DNA of 15,617 bases from NCBI GenBank assembly GCA_947424995.1, contig CANDYO010000033.1, positions 1 to 15,617 of the forward strand, in the 5' to 3' direction. This document shows, piece after piece, positions 6,515 through 14,377 of the stretch. Origin of the DNA: Rickettsiales bacterium. Its GTDB lineage: Bacteria > Pseudomonadota > Alphaproteobacteria > Rickettsiales > CANDYO01. Below the pieces are notes generated by a model. That model saw only the letters and a program-made list of their open reading frames with translations. It made no database searches and was not told the origin of the DNA. A program made the translations under genes and the position numbers. Position 1 is the stretch's first letter; the number at the start of each line of letters is the position of its first letter.

Positions 6515-7825
6515 CTAATTTAATGGATTAGACCAATTAGCATCCGAAGCATCAGTTGGTAACTTTATAGTACGTTCAAAGTGCCCAGTTAAATCTACTG
6601 TGCATAAGCTTGTTTTCATTTTGCCACCACTATCAGGGCGATTAGTTTTAGTATACATAATCACTCTTCCATTAGGTGCCCAAGTAGGACTTCCAACTAA
6701 ATATCCTTGAGTTAAAACTCTCTCTCCAGTGCCGTCTGAACGCATCACGCCGATATAAAATACTCCTTGATATTTCTTAGTAAAAGCGATGAAATCTCCT
6801 CTTGGAGACCAAATTGGAGTAAAATATGAACCATCACCAAAGCTGATTCTTTGCTGGTCACTGCCATCTTTATTCATGGTATATAATTTAGACGTGCCAC
6901 TACGATCTGAGATGAAAACAATTTTATTGCCATCTGGAGAAAAATAAGGACTAGTATTAATGTAGGTACCACTAGTCAATTTGGTAGATTTCATGTTAGA
7001 TAAATTCATTAACACTACATCACTGCTGCCATTTGCAGAAGCTGACATAACCGCTTCTTTGCCATCTGGAGAGAAACGTGGAGCAAATGTCATCCCTTTA
7101 AAATGGCCTAATATTTTATCATGACCGCTGTTTAAATCGCGTAAGTGAACGCGTGCCTTGTTTTTAATATAAGCTAAATATAAAACTTTGTGACTATCGG
7201 GCGAAAAGCGCGGAGTTAAAGTTAAATTGCGTCCATCGCTTAAATATTTTAAATTAGCGCCATCTTGATCCATAATGGCCAGCTTTTTGATTCTGCTTTT
7301 AACTGGACCTGATTCAGCTATAAAAACAATCTTAGTATTAAAATACCCCTCTTCTCCTGTTAAGCGCTTATAGATATCGTCAGCTATTTTATGAGCTATC
7401 CTACGCCATTGGCTTTCTTTACTTTGATATGAATGTTTTTTAAGTGCAGATTCACTATATGGATCCCATAAATAATACTCCACATTGATTTGCCCCCCTC
7501 CTAAATTATGAACTTTACCAGTTAATAAAGCTGAAGCGTTGATTTGACGCCAAGCAGCGAATTTTGGAGCATGCGAGGTGCTTTTAATCGGCTCAATATA
7601 AGCTGAAGGATCAATTACTCTAAATAATCCAGTTCCTTGCAAGTCATTATTTATCACTTGGACTATTTCTTTACCCATCTCTATTGCCACCGGGTCACTA
7701 CCTAAGAAATTTACGTCAGCGATCGGCATAGGATCTATATTACCCTGAGTAATATCGATCCGCTCTACTGCTAGCGCTTGCACAGCACCTAATAAAATTA
7801 AACATACTGATAATATTTTTTTCAT
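6515..7825 (-). CDS. tolB: Tol-Pal system periplasmic protein TolB
   Basis: Periplasmic beta-propeller protein that links TolA to the outer-membrane lipoprotein Pal and supports outer-membrane constriction at division. A signal peptide is clear (MKKILSVCLILLGAVQALA, cleaved after residue 19), and the short mature N-terminus VERIDITQG corresponds to the TolA-binding box. Residues 20-160 form the alpha/beta domain. The propeller follows, with five recognisable blades carrying the SPDG-type motif: PRFSPDSHK, PRFSPDGKE, PYFSPDGNK, PIWSPRGDF and PTWAPNGRV. Length is 436 residues (E. coli 430). The start is supported by GAGAG and AAGG close to the ATG. It is the last gene of the operon, 13 bases after tolA; pal, its usual neighbour, is absent downstream and must lie elsewhere. 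Confidence 0.97.
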   Translation of the reverse strand: MKKILSVCLILLGAVQALAVERIDITQGNIDPMPIADVNFLGSDPVAIEMGKEIVQVINNDLQGTGLFRVIDPSAYIEPIKSTSHAPKFAAWRQINASALLTGKVHNLGGGQINVEYYLWDPYSESALKKHSYQSKESQWRRIAHKIADDIYKRLTGEEGYFNTKIVFIAESGPVKSRIKKLAIMDQDGANLKYLSDGRNLTLTPRFSPDSHKVLYLAYIKNKARVHLRDLNSGHDKILGHFKGMTFAPRFSPDGKEAVMSASANGSSDVVLMNLSNMKSTKLTSGTYINTSPYFSPDGNKIVFISDRSGTSKLYTMNKDGSDQQRISFGDGSYFTPIWSPRGDFIAFTKKYQGVFYIGVMRSDGTGERVLTQGYLVGSPTWAPNGRVIMYTKTNRPDSGGKMKTSLCTVDLTGHFERTIKLPTDASDANWSNPLN

Positions 7826-7838
7826 GACCTTGCTCTCT

Positions 7839-8711
7839 TTAATAAATCAAATTACTTGGATCGAAGTTAAATTCTATATTTTGCCATGAACTATATTGAT
7901 CAACTGGCAAACCTTGAAGAGGGCTACATTTATGCACCGCTCTTACTGCTGCATCTGCTGCCACTCTATATAATTCATCACTATTATACTTAAAGCTATC
8001 TTTTATTTTAACGCTAGTTGCTGAACCGTCTTGGCCAAAAGTAATATTAAGCAGAACCGCCAATTTACCAGCATCCACATTTCCAGCCGGAGGACTCCAG
8101 CATTTCTCAATTTGCTTCTTTATAGAATCTTTAATACTCATAGATAATGGCATGTCTGCATCATGCGGACCTTTACTAGGTTTGTCAGCCACTTCTTCAT
8201 TCTGATCATTTTTTTGCTCAACCTCTAACAAATCCTTCATTAAACTATCATATTCACTAACCTTAGGTTTTTTGACAGGCTTCTTAACTGGCTTTTTGTT
8301 TTTTTCCGGCTCTTTTTTAGGAGTAGGCTCTGGCTTAGGCTTCACTTCTTCTTTTGGCTTAGGTTTTTCTGGTATTGGCTCCGGCTTAAGCTCAGGTTTA
8401 GGTTCCTCAATAGGTTTTGGCTCAGGCTTAACCTCTTCTTTAACTTCAGGCTTAGGCTCTTCAATAGGCTTAGGCTTATCTACTGGCTTTTCTTCTTTTT
8501 TTGGTTTAGCAACCTGCTTATTTTCTACATTAGTCATTTTGCTTATCGGCAATAAATCTACCGAAATTATTATCTCTGGCGGCAATTTACGTTGGCACTG
8601 AGGAAAATTTACTAATAACACAGCAAATAAACTTAGATGCAGGAAAACCGATAAGCTCATCCCAACATGATATCTTAGTCTTTCGATAAGCTGTGTCAGT
8701 TTATCCATCAT
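7839..8711 (-). CDS. tolA: Tol-Pal system protein TolA
   Basis: Inner-membrane-anchored periplasm-spanning protein that TolQ/TolR energise to reach TolB and Pal. Domain I is a membrane helix (about residues 16-35) with the usual histidine (SVFLHLSLF). Domain II (about 69-150) is built of Lys-Pro and Glu-Pro dipeptides rather than the alanine-rich helix of E. coli. Domain III (about 188-290) is the alphaproteobacterial type: IKKQIEKCWSPPAG, then DAAVRAVHKCSPLQGLP and NIEFNFDPSNLIY, with a likely disulfide pair Cys204/Cys262. Length is 290 residues. The linker alone resembles TonB, but the position between tolR and tolB and the C-terminal domain identify TolA. It starts 5 bases after tolR; the first of two adjacent ATGs is used. 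Confidence 0.93.
   Translation of the reverse strand: MMDKLTQLIERLRYHVGMSLSVFLHLSLFAVLLVNFPQCQRKLPPEIIISVDLLPISKMTNVENKQVAKPKKEEKPVDKPKPIEEPKPEVKEEVKPEPKPIEEPKPELKPEPIPEKPKPKEEVKPKPEPTPKKEPEKNKKPVKKPVKKPKVSEYDSLMKDLLEVEQKNDQNEEVADKPSKGPHDADMPLSMSIKDSIKKQIEKCWSPPAGNVDAGKLAVLLNITFGQDGSATSVKIKDSFKYNSDELYRVAADAAVRAVHKCSPLQGLPVDQYSSWQNIEFNFDPSNLIY
8262..8507. repeat. Pro/Lys/Glu repeat region within tolA
   Basis: About 80 codons dominated by proline, lysine and glutamate. Two near-identical copies of KPIEEPKPE (residues 81-89 and 99-107, DNA at 8471-8445 and 8417-8391) are spaced 54 bases apart, indicating an internal duplication. The periodic codons also keep the opposite strand open, producing a false glycine/serine-rich reading frame there. 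Confidence 0.8.
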
Positions 8712-8716
8712 CTATA

Positions 8717-9145
8717 TTATTTATTTTCCACTTGTGTGATTAAAGAAATATGATTAAAACCAGCCTCACTAATTGATCCAACAACAGACATCATCACCCC
8801 ATAGCTAACCGATCTATCACCACGCACTAAGATTCGGCTATCTTTTTTCTCTTTAGTAATTGCAATTAATTTAGGAATAAGCTCTTTGGATTCAATGGCA
8901 ATATCTTGAATATAAACCACTTCTTTATCAGTTACGGTAATTGTTAATGGCTCATCGTTCCCGCTTAAAGGCGCCGCAGCTGTTTGCGGTAAATCTACAT
9001 TAATTCCTGAAATCATCATTGGCGCTGTAACCATAAACACCACCAATAGCACTAACATCACATCCACAAATGGCGTAATATTAATTTCACTCATTAACTG
9101 TCTTTTAGCTCTTGCTGATTTTTTACTAGCTATCGTTATTGCCAT
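8717..9145 (-). CDS. tolR: TolR/ExbD-family proton-channel protein
   Basis: Inner-membrane partner of TolQ that forms the proton-driven motor of the Tol-Pal system. The 142-residue protein has a short cytoplasmic N-terminus and one membrane helix (about residues 24-44) beginning INITPFVDVMLVLLVVFMV. Asp28 is the family's essential proton-carrying residue. The periplasmic domain ends in RILVRGDRSVSYGVMMSVV, typical of ExbD/TolR. It overlaps tolQ by 20 bases and is followed 5 bases later by tolA, so it is TolR rather than a Ton-system ExbD. A strong GAGGA ribosome-binding site lies inside the end of tolQ. Confidence 0.96.
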   Translation of the reverse strand: MAITIASKKSARAKRQLMSEINITPFVDVMLVLLVVFMVTAPMMISGINVDLPQTAAAPLSGNDEPLTITVTDKEVVYIQDIAIESKELIPKLIAITKEKKDSRILVRGDRSVSYGVMMSVVGSISEAGFNHISLITQVENK

Positions 9146-9878
9146 TACTTATTCCTCGATCAATTTCTTGAGAAAGCAATGAACCTAATTCGCTAGAAAA
9201 ATCATTTACTTTATTACTGATATTATTAATTTTACTTGCTAATAGATTATAAAATACTACTGCAGGAATAGCCGCGATAAGCCCTACTGCTGTGGCAAGC
9301 AAAGCTTCAGCAATGCCTGGAGCTACCACTGCAATTGTAGCATTTTTCATCGCTGCAATAGATTGAAAACTATTCATAATTCCCCATACAGTACCGAACA
9401 AACCAATAAATGGAGAAGTTGAGCCAACAACAGCTAAAAATGAGAGATTTTTCTCTAATTTATCTATTTCTTGATTTTTAGTGATATCCATCGCTTGTAA
9501 GATTCTCTCTTTTAAACCAATGCTTAAATAAGATAAAGTGTTTTGATTTTTATTGGTTATTTTTTGCTTACTCCATTCATCCATAGCAGCAACAAATACC
9601 ATAGCCAAAGGATGATCAGCTTTATTGCGTAAACGCTCATACAACTGATCTAGCAATTGTCCTGACCAAAAAACCTTTTCGAATTTTTCACTATATTTTG
9701 ATACTTGACGTAACAACAGGGATTTATCGATAATAATTGCCCAACTCCATATAGATGCCATTGCTAATAGCAATAATACTAATTTTACTACTATATCTGC
9801 ACCACCGATTAAACCTAATATTGATAAATCAGGCTGATGCGCCACTATATTCGTTACTATATCTTCACCTTGAGTCAT
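9126..9878 (-). CDS. tolQ: TolQ/ExbB-family proton-channel protein
   Basis: Inner-membrane protein that assembles as a pentamer around TolR to form the proton channel energising TolA. Three membrane segments are visible: about residues 28-48, 146-168 and 183-210, with a large cytoplasmic loop between the first two. The pore motifs GSTSPFIGLFGTVWGIM (152-168) and PGIAEALLATAVGL (187-200) are intact, including the conserved threonines and serines. Length is 250 residues (E. coli 230). An AAAGGAAC ribosome-binding site 4 bases before the ATG supports the start. It follows phrB after 14 bases, so it has no room for a separate terminator and probably shares the phrB transcript. The usual ybgC gene is not in front of it. 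Confidence 0.96.
   Translation of the reverse strand: MTQGEDIVTNIVAHQPDLSILGLIGGADIVVKLVLLLLAMASIWSWAIIIDKSLLLRQVSKYSEKFEKVFWSGQLLDQLYERLRNKADHPLAMVFVAAMDEWSKQKITNKNQNTLSYLSIGLKERILQAMDITKNQEIDKLEKNLSFLAVVGSTSPFIGLFGTVWGIMNSFQSIAAMKNATIAVVAPGIAEALLATAVGLIAAIPAVVFYNLLASKINNISNKVNDFSSELGSLLSQEIDRGISNGNNDS
9152..9157 (-). promoter_or_regulatory. tolR ribosome-binding site inside tolQ
   Basis: GAGGAA on the minus strand, 6 bases before the tolR ATG, lies within the last codons of tolQ. It fixes the tolR start and shows that the 20-base gene overlap is genuine and translationally coupled. Confidence 0.7.
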
Positions 9879-9892
9879 AATTGTTCCTTTTT

Positions 9893-11284
9893 TCAGTCAA
9901 GCAATCTTTTAAAATAGTTGATTGCTTTTTTTCTTGATACTTCATAATCTACAATAGGAATACAATATTTTCTACTAAATAATGGCTTTGGTTTATGAAT
10001 TTCATTATTCGCTACTAATCTTAGCTCAGGTACATATTTACGAATATAATTACCATTCGGATCAAACCTCTTACTTTGTAGATATGGATTAAATACCCTG
10101 AAATACGGTTGAGCATCGGTTCCAACCGATGCACTCCATTGCCATCCACCTACATTAGAACTTAATTCATAATCCAATAGATGCTGAGCAAAAAATTCTT
10201 CACCTAAGCGCCAATCTAACCATAGATTTTTTGTCATAAAACTTGCCACTATCATCCTAGCTCTATTATGCATCCAACCCGTTTCTAGTAATTGCCTAAT
10301 TGCTGCATCAATAATGGGATAGCCCGTTTGAGCATTAGTAAACTTAGCTAAGAAGTCCTGATTTGAACTCCATTTAATATTACGATATCGAGGCTGCATC
10401 TCCATGTGAGTGGTTTCAGGGAAGTAATATAAAATCATGGCATAAAAATCTCGCCAAGCTATTTCCTTTAACCATTCATGGCCATTTTCCACATTAATCG
10501 CTGCTCTATAGCATTGCCTAATCGATATATTTCCAAATCTTATATATGGCGAAAGACAGCTGGTTCCATCATCTGATAAATTATTACGATTATTCTCATA
10601 GTTTGAAAGTTTATAGTCTATAAATTGATTAAATTTTACTGGTAAACTCTCTAAAGACCACTCATTTAATTCTTGATGAAAATATCCAGGAATTTCTTCA
10701 TTTAAATTAAGTGAATATAAGCTGTTTTGTGCCAAAATTTCTTTTATTTTGTTACTGTCTGCGTAACGAGAATTATCATCAATTTTATATTCTACATAAT
10801 CTAATGGCTCTATTTTTGATAACCATTTTTTAAAATAGGGAGTAAAAACCTTATAAGAACTGTTATCGTCTTTACAAATTCTATTAGGAGCCATCAGCAA
10901 ATGATCGTTATTAAGCTTTAAATCTAATTCTTTAGCAATCAGTTTATCTCTTTTAATACCGTACGGTTCATAATCTTCTCCAGCATAAACCGACTCTACT
11001 TCAAGAATTTTAGCTATACGAGGTATTAATAATTCTGGCTTTCCATAAAAAACTAGTAATTCTGAATTATACTTCTTTAGCTCTTTGTCTATCGCCCTTA
11101 AACTATCTTTAATAAAGCTTACTCTCTTATCTCTAGGATTAGTAAAGCGTGATAATATATGCTCATCAAAGATAAAAATTGGCTGGACTTTTCCTGGCTT
11201 TTGCAAACTTAAGCTTAGTGATAAATTATCTTTTAACCTTAAATCTCTGCGTAACCATAATAACGAGGACACTAATTTAGACAT
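9893..11284 (-). CDS. phrB: class I deoxyribodipyrimidine photolyase
   Basis: Light-driven repair enzyme that splits cyclobutane pyrimidine dimers with reduced FAD; an antenna chromophore usually sits in the N-terminal domain. At 463 residues it is close to E. coli PhrB (472). The N-terminal alpha/beta domain opens with LLWLRRDLRLKDN (8-20). The FAD domain includes LSPYIRFGNIS (244-254), WMHNRARMIVASFMTKN (337-353), and GGWQWSASVGTDAQPYFR (379-396). The electron-transfer tryptophans correspond to Trp305, Trp358 and Trp381 (E. coli 306, 359, 382), and the FAD-contacting asparagine to Asn377, so a working CPD photolyase rather than a signalling cryptochrome is expected. No ribosome-binding site is obvious before the ATG. 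It is the first gene of the tol unit; classical Rickettsia lack it. Confidence 0.95.
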   Translation of the reverse strand: MSKLVSSLLWLRRDLRLKDNLSLSLSLQKPGKVQPIFIFDEHILSRFTNPRDKRVSFIKDSLRAIDKELKKYNSELLVFYGKPELLIPRIAKILEVESVYAGEDYEPYGIKRDKLIAKELDLKLNNDHLLMAPNRICKDDNSSYKVFTPYFKKWLSKIEPLDYVEYKIDDNSRYADSNKIKEILAQNSLYSLNLNEEIPGYFHQELNEWSLESLPVKFNQFIDYKLSNYENNRNNLSDDGTSCLSPYIRFGNISIRQCYRAAINVENGHEWLKEIAWRDFYAMILYYFPETTHMEMQPRYRNIKWSSNQDFLAKFTNAQTGYPIIDAAIRQLLETGWMHNRARMIVASFMTKNLWLDWRLGEEFFAQHLLDYELSSNVGGWQWSASVGTDAQPYFRVFNPYLQSKRFDPNGNYIRKYVPELRLVANNEIHKPKPLFSRKYCIPIVDYEVSRKKAINYFKRLLD

Positions 11285-11293
11285 ATAAAATAC

Positions 11294-11321
11294 TTGTGTT
11301 AAAAAAATTAAAGCATATATT
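11294..11321 (+). promoter_or_regulatory. candidate promoter for the plus-strand amidotransferase gene
   Basis: TTGTGT (11294-11299), a 16-base spacer and TATATT (11316-11321) lie about 40 bases before the ATG at 11362. The -10 matches five of six positions. It lies in the 77-base gap divergent to phrB. Confidence 0.45.
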
Positions 11322-11349
11322 TAATGAAGCATTAAGCTTTAATCATTAA
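11321..11349. repeat. palindrome at the predicted transcription start
   Basis: TTAATGA (11321-11327) and TCATTAA (11343-11349) form a 7-bp inverted repeat, with an inner AGC/GCT pair (11328-11330, 11336-11338). It covers the predicted start of the plus-strand transcript and lies within the region that must also hold the phrB promoter. An operator is possible, but the AT-rich arms make chance a serious alternative. Confidence 0.35.
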
Positions 11350-11361
11350 ACAGTAAATAAT

Positions 11362-12102
11362 ATGATTCGTAAACCCATAATTGGCATCACCCTTGATTGG
11401 GAAGATACACCTACATATTCTTCTATGCATCCTTGGTATGCTTTGCGTTGCAATTATGCTAGCGTGGTATCTAAATCTAATGGCGTCCCTATTACCTTAC
11501 CTTATGATTTAAGCGCTGTTGATAGCTATATTGAAATAATCGATGGGTTAATGGTTACAGGTGGAGATTATGATCTAGATCCTTCGGTATATGGCGAAAC
11601 AGCTGAAGATGAAACTAGAGAAATTAAAAATAACCGTACCGATTTTGAGATGGCTTTAATTAAAGCTGCTTTAGCTAGAAACATGCCTATTCTAGCTATC
11701 TGTGCTGGTGAACAATTACTAACAGCAATGCATGGCGGCAAGCTACTGCAAGATATTGCTACTTTCTACCCCAATGCCTTAAACCACGAACAAAAATATC
11801 TTGGTATTCATATGTCTAAAACTTCTCATTCAATTAAAATTACGCCTGGAAGCTTACTCCATAAAATTGTCCAAACAGAAACCATGGAGGTTAATAGCTC
11901 TCATCATCAAGCCGTAAAATCTATTGGCCCTGAAATGATTATCTCAGGCCTCGCTCCAGATCAAGTCGTCGAAGCAGTGGAAATGCTGAATTATCCTTTT
12001 GTTTTAGGGGTCGAATGGCATCCAGAATATTTAGCAACCAATGAAGATGCGCTTATAATTAGTGCATTTATTGAAGCTGCGAGTAATTATAGTGGAAAAT
12101 GA
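11362..12102 (+). CDS. class I glutamine amidotransferase-like hydrolase (peptidase C26, PuuD-like)
   Basis: A stand-alone glutamine-amidotransferase-fold hydrolase of the gamma-glutamyl-gamma-aminobutyrate hydrolase family, which cleaves gamma-glutamyl bonds. The catalytic triad is visible: Cys114 in ILAICAGEQLL (the family's CxGxQ nucleophile elbow), and His220 and Glu222 in GVEWHPE. Upstream GLMVTGGDYDLDPSVYGE (62-79) and downstream NSSHHQAV (178-185) are family hallmarks. Length is 246 residues (E. coli PuuD 254). No putrescine-degradation genes are nearby, so the true substrate is unknown and the name PuuD would overstate it. The stop overlaps the rluB start by 11 bases, implying co-expression with an rRNA-modification enzyme. 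No clear ribosome-binding site precedes the ATG. Confidence 0.9.
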   Translation: MIRKPIIGITLDWEDTPTYSSMHPWYALRCNYASVVSKSNGVPITLPYDLSAVDSYIEIIDGLMVTGGDYDLDPSVYGETAEDETREIKNNRTDFEMALIKAALARNMPILAICAGEQLLTAMHGGKLLQDIATFYPNALNHEQKYLGIHMSKTSHSIKITPGSLLHKIVQTETMEVNSSHHQAVKSIGPEMIISGLAPDQVVEAVEMLNYPFVLGVEWHPEYLATNEDALIISAFIEAASNYSGK

Positions 12103-12823
12103 AGAACGGATTGCTAAAATTATAGCCAGAGCAGGAATTTGCTCAAGACGAGAAGCGGAAAGATTGATCGAAGAAGGCAGAGTAACTTATAAGGGCGAAG
12201 TTATCGAAACTCCAGCAGTTAAGTTTTCTGGAACCAAAGATATTGCTGTAGATGGTTATTTCTTAGAAAAAGCTCCTAGCAAGTTGTGGGTTTATCACAA
12301 GCCTGTTGGCTTGGTAGTATCTCATCAGGATGAGCAAGGGAGAGAAACTATTTTCGATTATTTACCTATAAAGGAGCGAGTTATTTCAGTAGGAAGATTA
12401 GATAAGAATACCTCTGGTCTTTTATTGCTCACTAATGATGGTAGTGTTGCCAGACAATTAGAATTACCTATAAATAATTTTAAGCGTATTTATATGGTGC
12501 GCGTCTATGGCCACCTAAATTTTCCCTTATTACAAAAGTCTTTATCGCAAAGCTTAACCATTGATGGCGTTACTTACCGCCCTATAAAAGCGGAGCTAGA
12601 ACAGAGCAACTCTAGTAATCATTGGTTACGCTTAACTATTAGCGAAGGCAAAAACCGAGAAATTCGTAAAATTCTTGAATATTTTGATCTACAAATCAAT
12701 AAATTAATCCGCATTCAATATGGCCCCTTTGAATTAGCTAACCTTGAACTAGGGGCAGTTTATGAATTACCCACTTGGCAAAAAATGCTAAAAACTTCGC
12801 TTTCAAGAACCGATTTCAGATAG
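12092..12823 (+). CDS. rluB: 23S rRNA pseudouridine synthase, RluB type
   Basis: Converts a uridine of 23S rRNA (position 2605 in E. coli) to pseudouridine. An S4 RNA-binding domain is at the N-terminus (RIAKIIARAGICSRREAERL, residues 6-25). The catalytic domain carries VGRLDKNTSGLLLLTNDG (100-117) with catalytic Asp104, and a C-terminal EGKNREIRKILE (185-196). The NTSGLLLLTNDG and VRVYG wording fits RluB better than RsuA. The GTG at 12092 gives 243 residues beginning MENEERIAKI, just before the S4 domain as expected. A GTG at 12062 or TTG at 12071 would add unsupported residues. It overlaps the preceding gene by 11 bases. Confidence 0.92.
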   Translation: MENEERIAKIIARAGICSRREAERLIEEGRVTYKGEVIETPAVKFSGTKDIAVDGYFLEKAPSKLWVYHKPVGLVVSHQDEQGRETIFDYLPIKERVISVGRLDKNTSGLLLLTNDGSVARQLELPINNFKRIYMVRVYGHLNFPLLQKSLSQSLTIDGVTYRPIKAELEQSNSSNHWLRLTISEGKNREIRKILEYFDLQINKLIRIQYGPFELANLELGAVYELPTWQKMLKTSLSRTDFR

Positions 12824-12893
12824 AAACATTAAAACTATTGAACTTTAAGTTAGAAAAGGTCAGAATATAGTTATCTATAAACTATTCAAATAT

Positions 12894-14366
12894 ATGGGTA
12901 ATATTATGCAAGAATCTAAACGAATTACAGTAGCTTATGGCGACGGTATCGGTCCAGAAATTATGGAAGCAACCCTATCTATCTTAAAGGAAGCTCGTGC
13001 TAAAATTAGCATTGATACTATTGAAGTAGGGAAATTAATGTATGAGCGAGGCTTCTCTAGTGGTATTCCTCCGGAAGCTTGGCGCTCTATTGAAGAAAAT
13101 AAAATTTTACTAAAAAGTCCGATAACTACTCCTCAAGGGGGGGGGTATAAAAGCCTAAACGTTACCATGCGTAAAACTCTTGGCTTATATGCCAATATTC
13201 GTCCTTGCATGTCTTATCCTCCATTTGTTACCACTCTCCATCCAGGTATGGATCTGGTAATCATTAGAGAGAATGAAGAAGATTTATATGCTGGCATTGA
13301 ATATCGCCAAAGTCATAATATTTATCAATCACTTAAACTTATTACTCGTATTGGCTGTGAAAAAATTGTCCGCTATGCTTTTGAATACGCAGTAAAAAAT
13401 AATCGCAAAAAAGTAACTTGCTTTACTAAAGATAATATTATGAAATTTACCGATGGTTTATTTCATAAAGTATTTGATGAAATTGCTCAAGAATATCCTA
13501 ATATAACGACTGATCACTTTATAGTAGATATAGGTACTGCAAGGCTTGCCAGTAAACCACAAATTTTTGATGTTATTGTAACCAGTAACTTATATGGCGA
13601 TATTATTTCAGATGTGGTAGCAGAAATTTCTGGCTCAGTAGGTCTCGCTGGCTCTGCTAATATTGGTGAAAAATATGCTTTATTTGAGGCTATTCACGGT
13701 TCTGCTCCAGATATAGCTGGCAAAAATATGGCTAATCCTTCAGGACTTATTAATGCTGCAGTAATGATGTTAGTTCATATCGGTCAGGGAAGCGTAGCAA
13801 GTAACATTCAAAATGCTTGGCTTAAAACCATAGAGGATGGTGTTCACACAGGTGATATATATAATGAAAAATCTAGTAAAAAGAAACTAGGAACTGCTGA
13901 ATTCACTAAAGAAATAATCGCTAGACTAGGTGAAAAACCATCAAGCTTTAAAGCAGTTAACTATCCTGATACTAAACCTGTGGAACAAGTAACAACTCAT
14001 AAATATGAAATCAATACCAAAGAAGTTAAGACCCTTGTTGGTGTAGATGTCGTTGTTAATTGGAATGGTGAAAGTTCTAGTAAACTCGCTAATGAAATTA
14101 ATAAACTTGTAGAAGGTAGTAAACTCGGTTTACAAGTAATCTCTGTAAAAGGACTAAAAGTTTGGCCTGAAGCCGGTGATTTATTAGTAAATAGTGACGA
14201 ATGGAGCTTGCGTTTTATGCCAGTTGCTGAAGCAAAAATCATTAATCATGCAGCTATTATAAAACTACTTGATAGCTTAAATAATGCTAATTATGATTTT
14301 GTTCGAGTGAATAATCTATATCTTTTTGATGATAAACTTGGCTTTTCTCTAGTTCAAGGAGAGTAA
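12894..14366 (+). CDS. icd: isocitrate dehydrogenase, alphaproteobacterial long type
   Basis: TCA-cycle enzyme that oxidatively decarboxylates isocitrate to 2-oxoglutarate. The substrate residues are present: Ser87, Asn89 and Arg93 in KSLNVTMRKT, Arg103, Arg125, Tyr133, Lys179, and the metal aspartates Asp236/Asp240 in SNLYGDIISD. Beyond residue 350 an extra domain of about 130 residues follows, characteristic of Rickettsia-type and Thermus-type enzymes and absent from E. coli Icd. In HGSAPDIAGK the coenzyme positions are Asp273 and Ile274, where NADP enzymes carry Lys and Tyr, so NAD is the likely cofactor. ATGs at 12894 (490 residues) and 12906 (486) are both possible; the latter matches the short N-terminus I recall for Rickettsia. 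The gene contains a run of nine G. No promoter is clear, and a hydrolase gene follows after 11 bases. Confidence 0.96.
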   Translation: MGNIMQESKRITVAYGDGIGPEIMEATLSILKEARAKISIDTIEVGKLMYERGFSSGIPPEAWRSIEENKILLKSPITTPQGGGYKSLNVTMRKTLGLYANIRPCMSYPPFVTTLHPGMDLVIIRENEEDLYAGIEYRQSHNIYQSLKLITRIGCEKIVRYAFEYAVKNNRKKVTCFTKDNIMKFTDGLFHKVFDEIAQEYPNITTDHFIVDIGTARLASKPQIFDVIVTSNLYGDIISDVVAEISGSVGLAGSANIGEKYALFEAIHGSAPDIAGKNMANPSGLINAAVMMLVHIGQGSVASNIQNAWLKTIEDGVHTGDIYNEKSSKKKLGTAEFTKEIIARLGEKPSSFKAVNYPDTKPVEQVTTHKYEINTKEVKTLVGVDVVVNWNGESSSKLANEINKLVEGSKLGLQVISVKGLKVWPEAGDLLVNSDEWSLRFMPVAEAKIINHAAIIKLLDSLNNANYDFVRVNNLYLFDDKLGFSLVQGE

Positions 14367-14377
14367 TTAGGTTATTT

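Noticed and set aside
8262..8507. tolA read as tonB because of its Pro-rich linker
   Set aside because: The C-terminal domain and position between tolR and tolB fit TolA; no Ton-system receptor or exbBD set is present.
8272..8601. 109-residue Gly/Ser/Phe-rich plus-strand open frame
   Set aside because: Product of the periodic Pro/Lys/Glu codons of tolA read backwards; a low-complexity shadow.
11085..11288. 67-residue plus-strand open frame
   Set aside because: Antisense to the phrB N-terminus, where the photolyase motif is clear.
13137..13145. Frameshift or pseudogene in icd at the nine-G tract
   Set aside because: The frame continues correctly on both sides, with conserved TTPQGGGYKSLNV across the tract.
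13997..14242. 81-residue minus-strand open frame
   Set aside because: Antisense to the icd C-terminal domain; low-complexity Ser/Leu/Thr composition.
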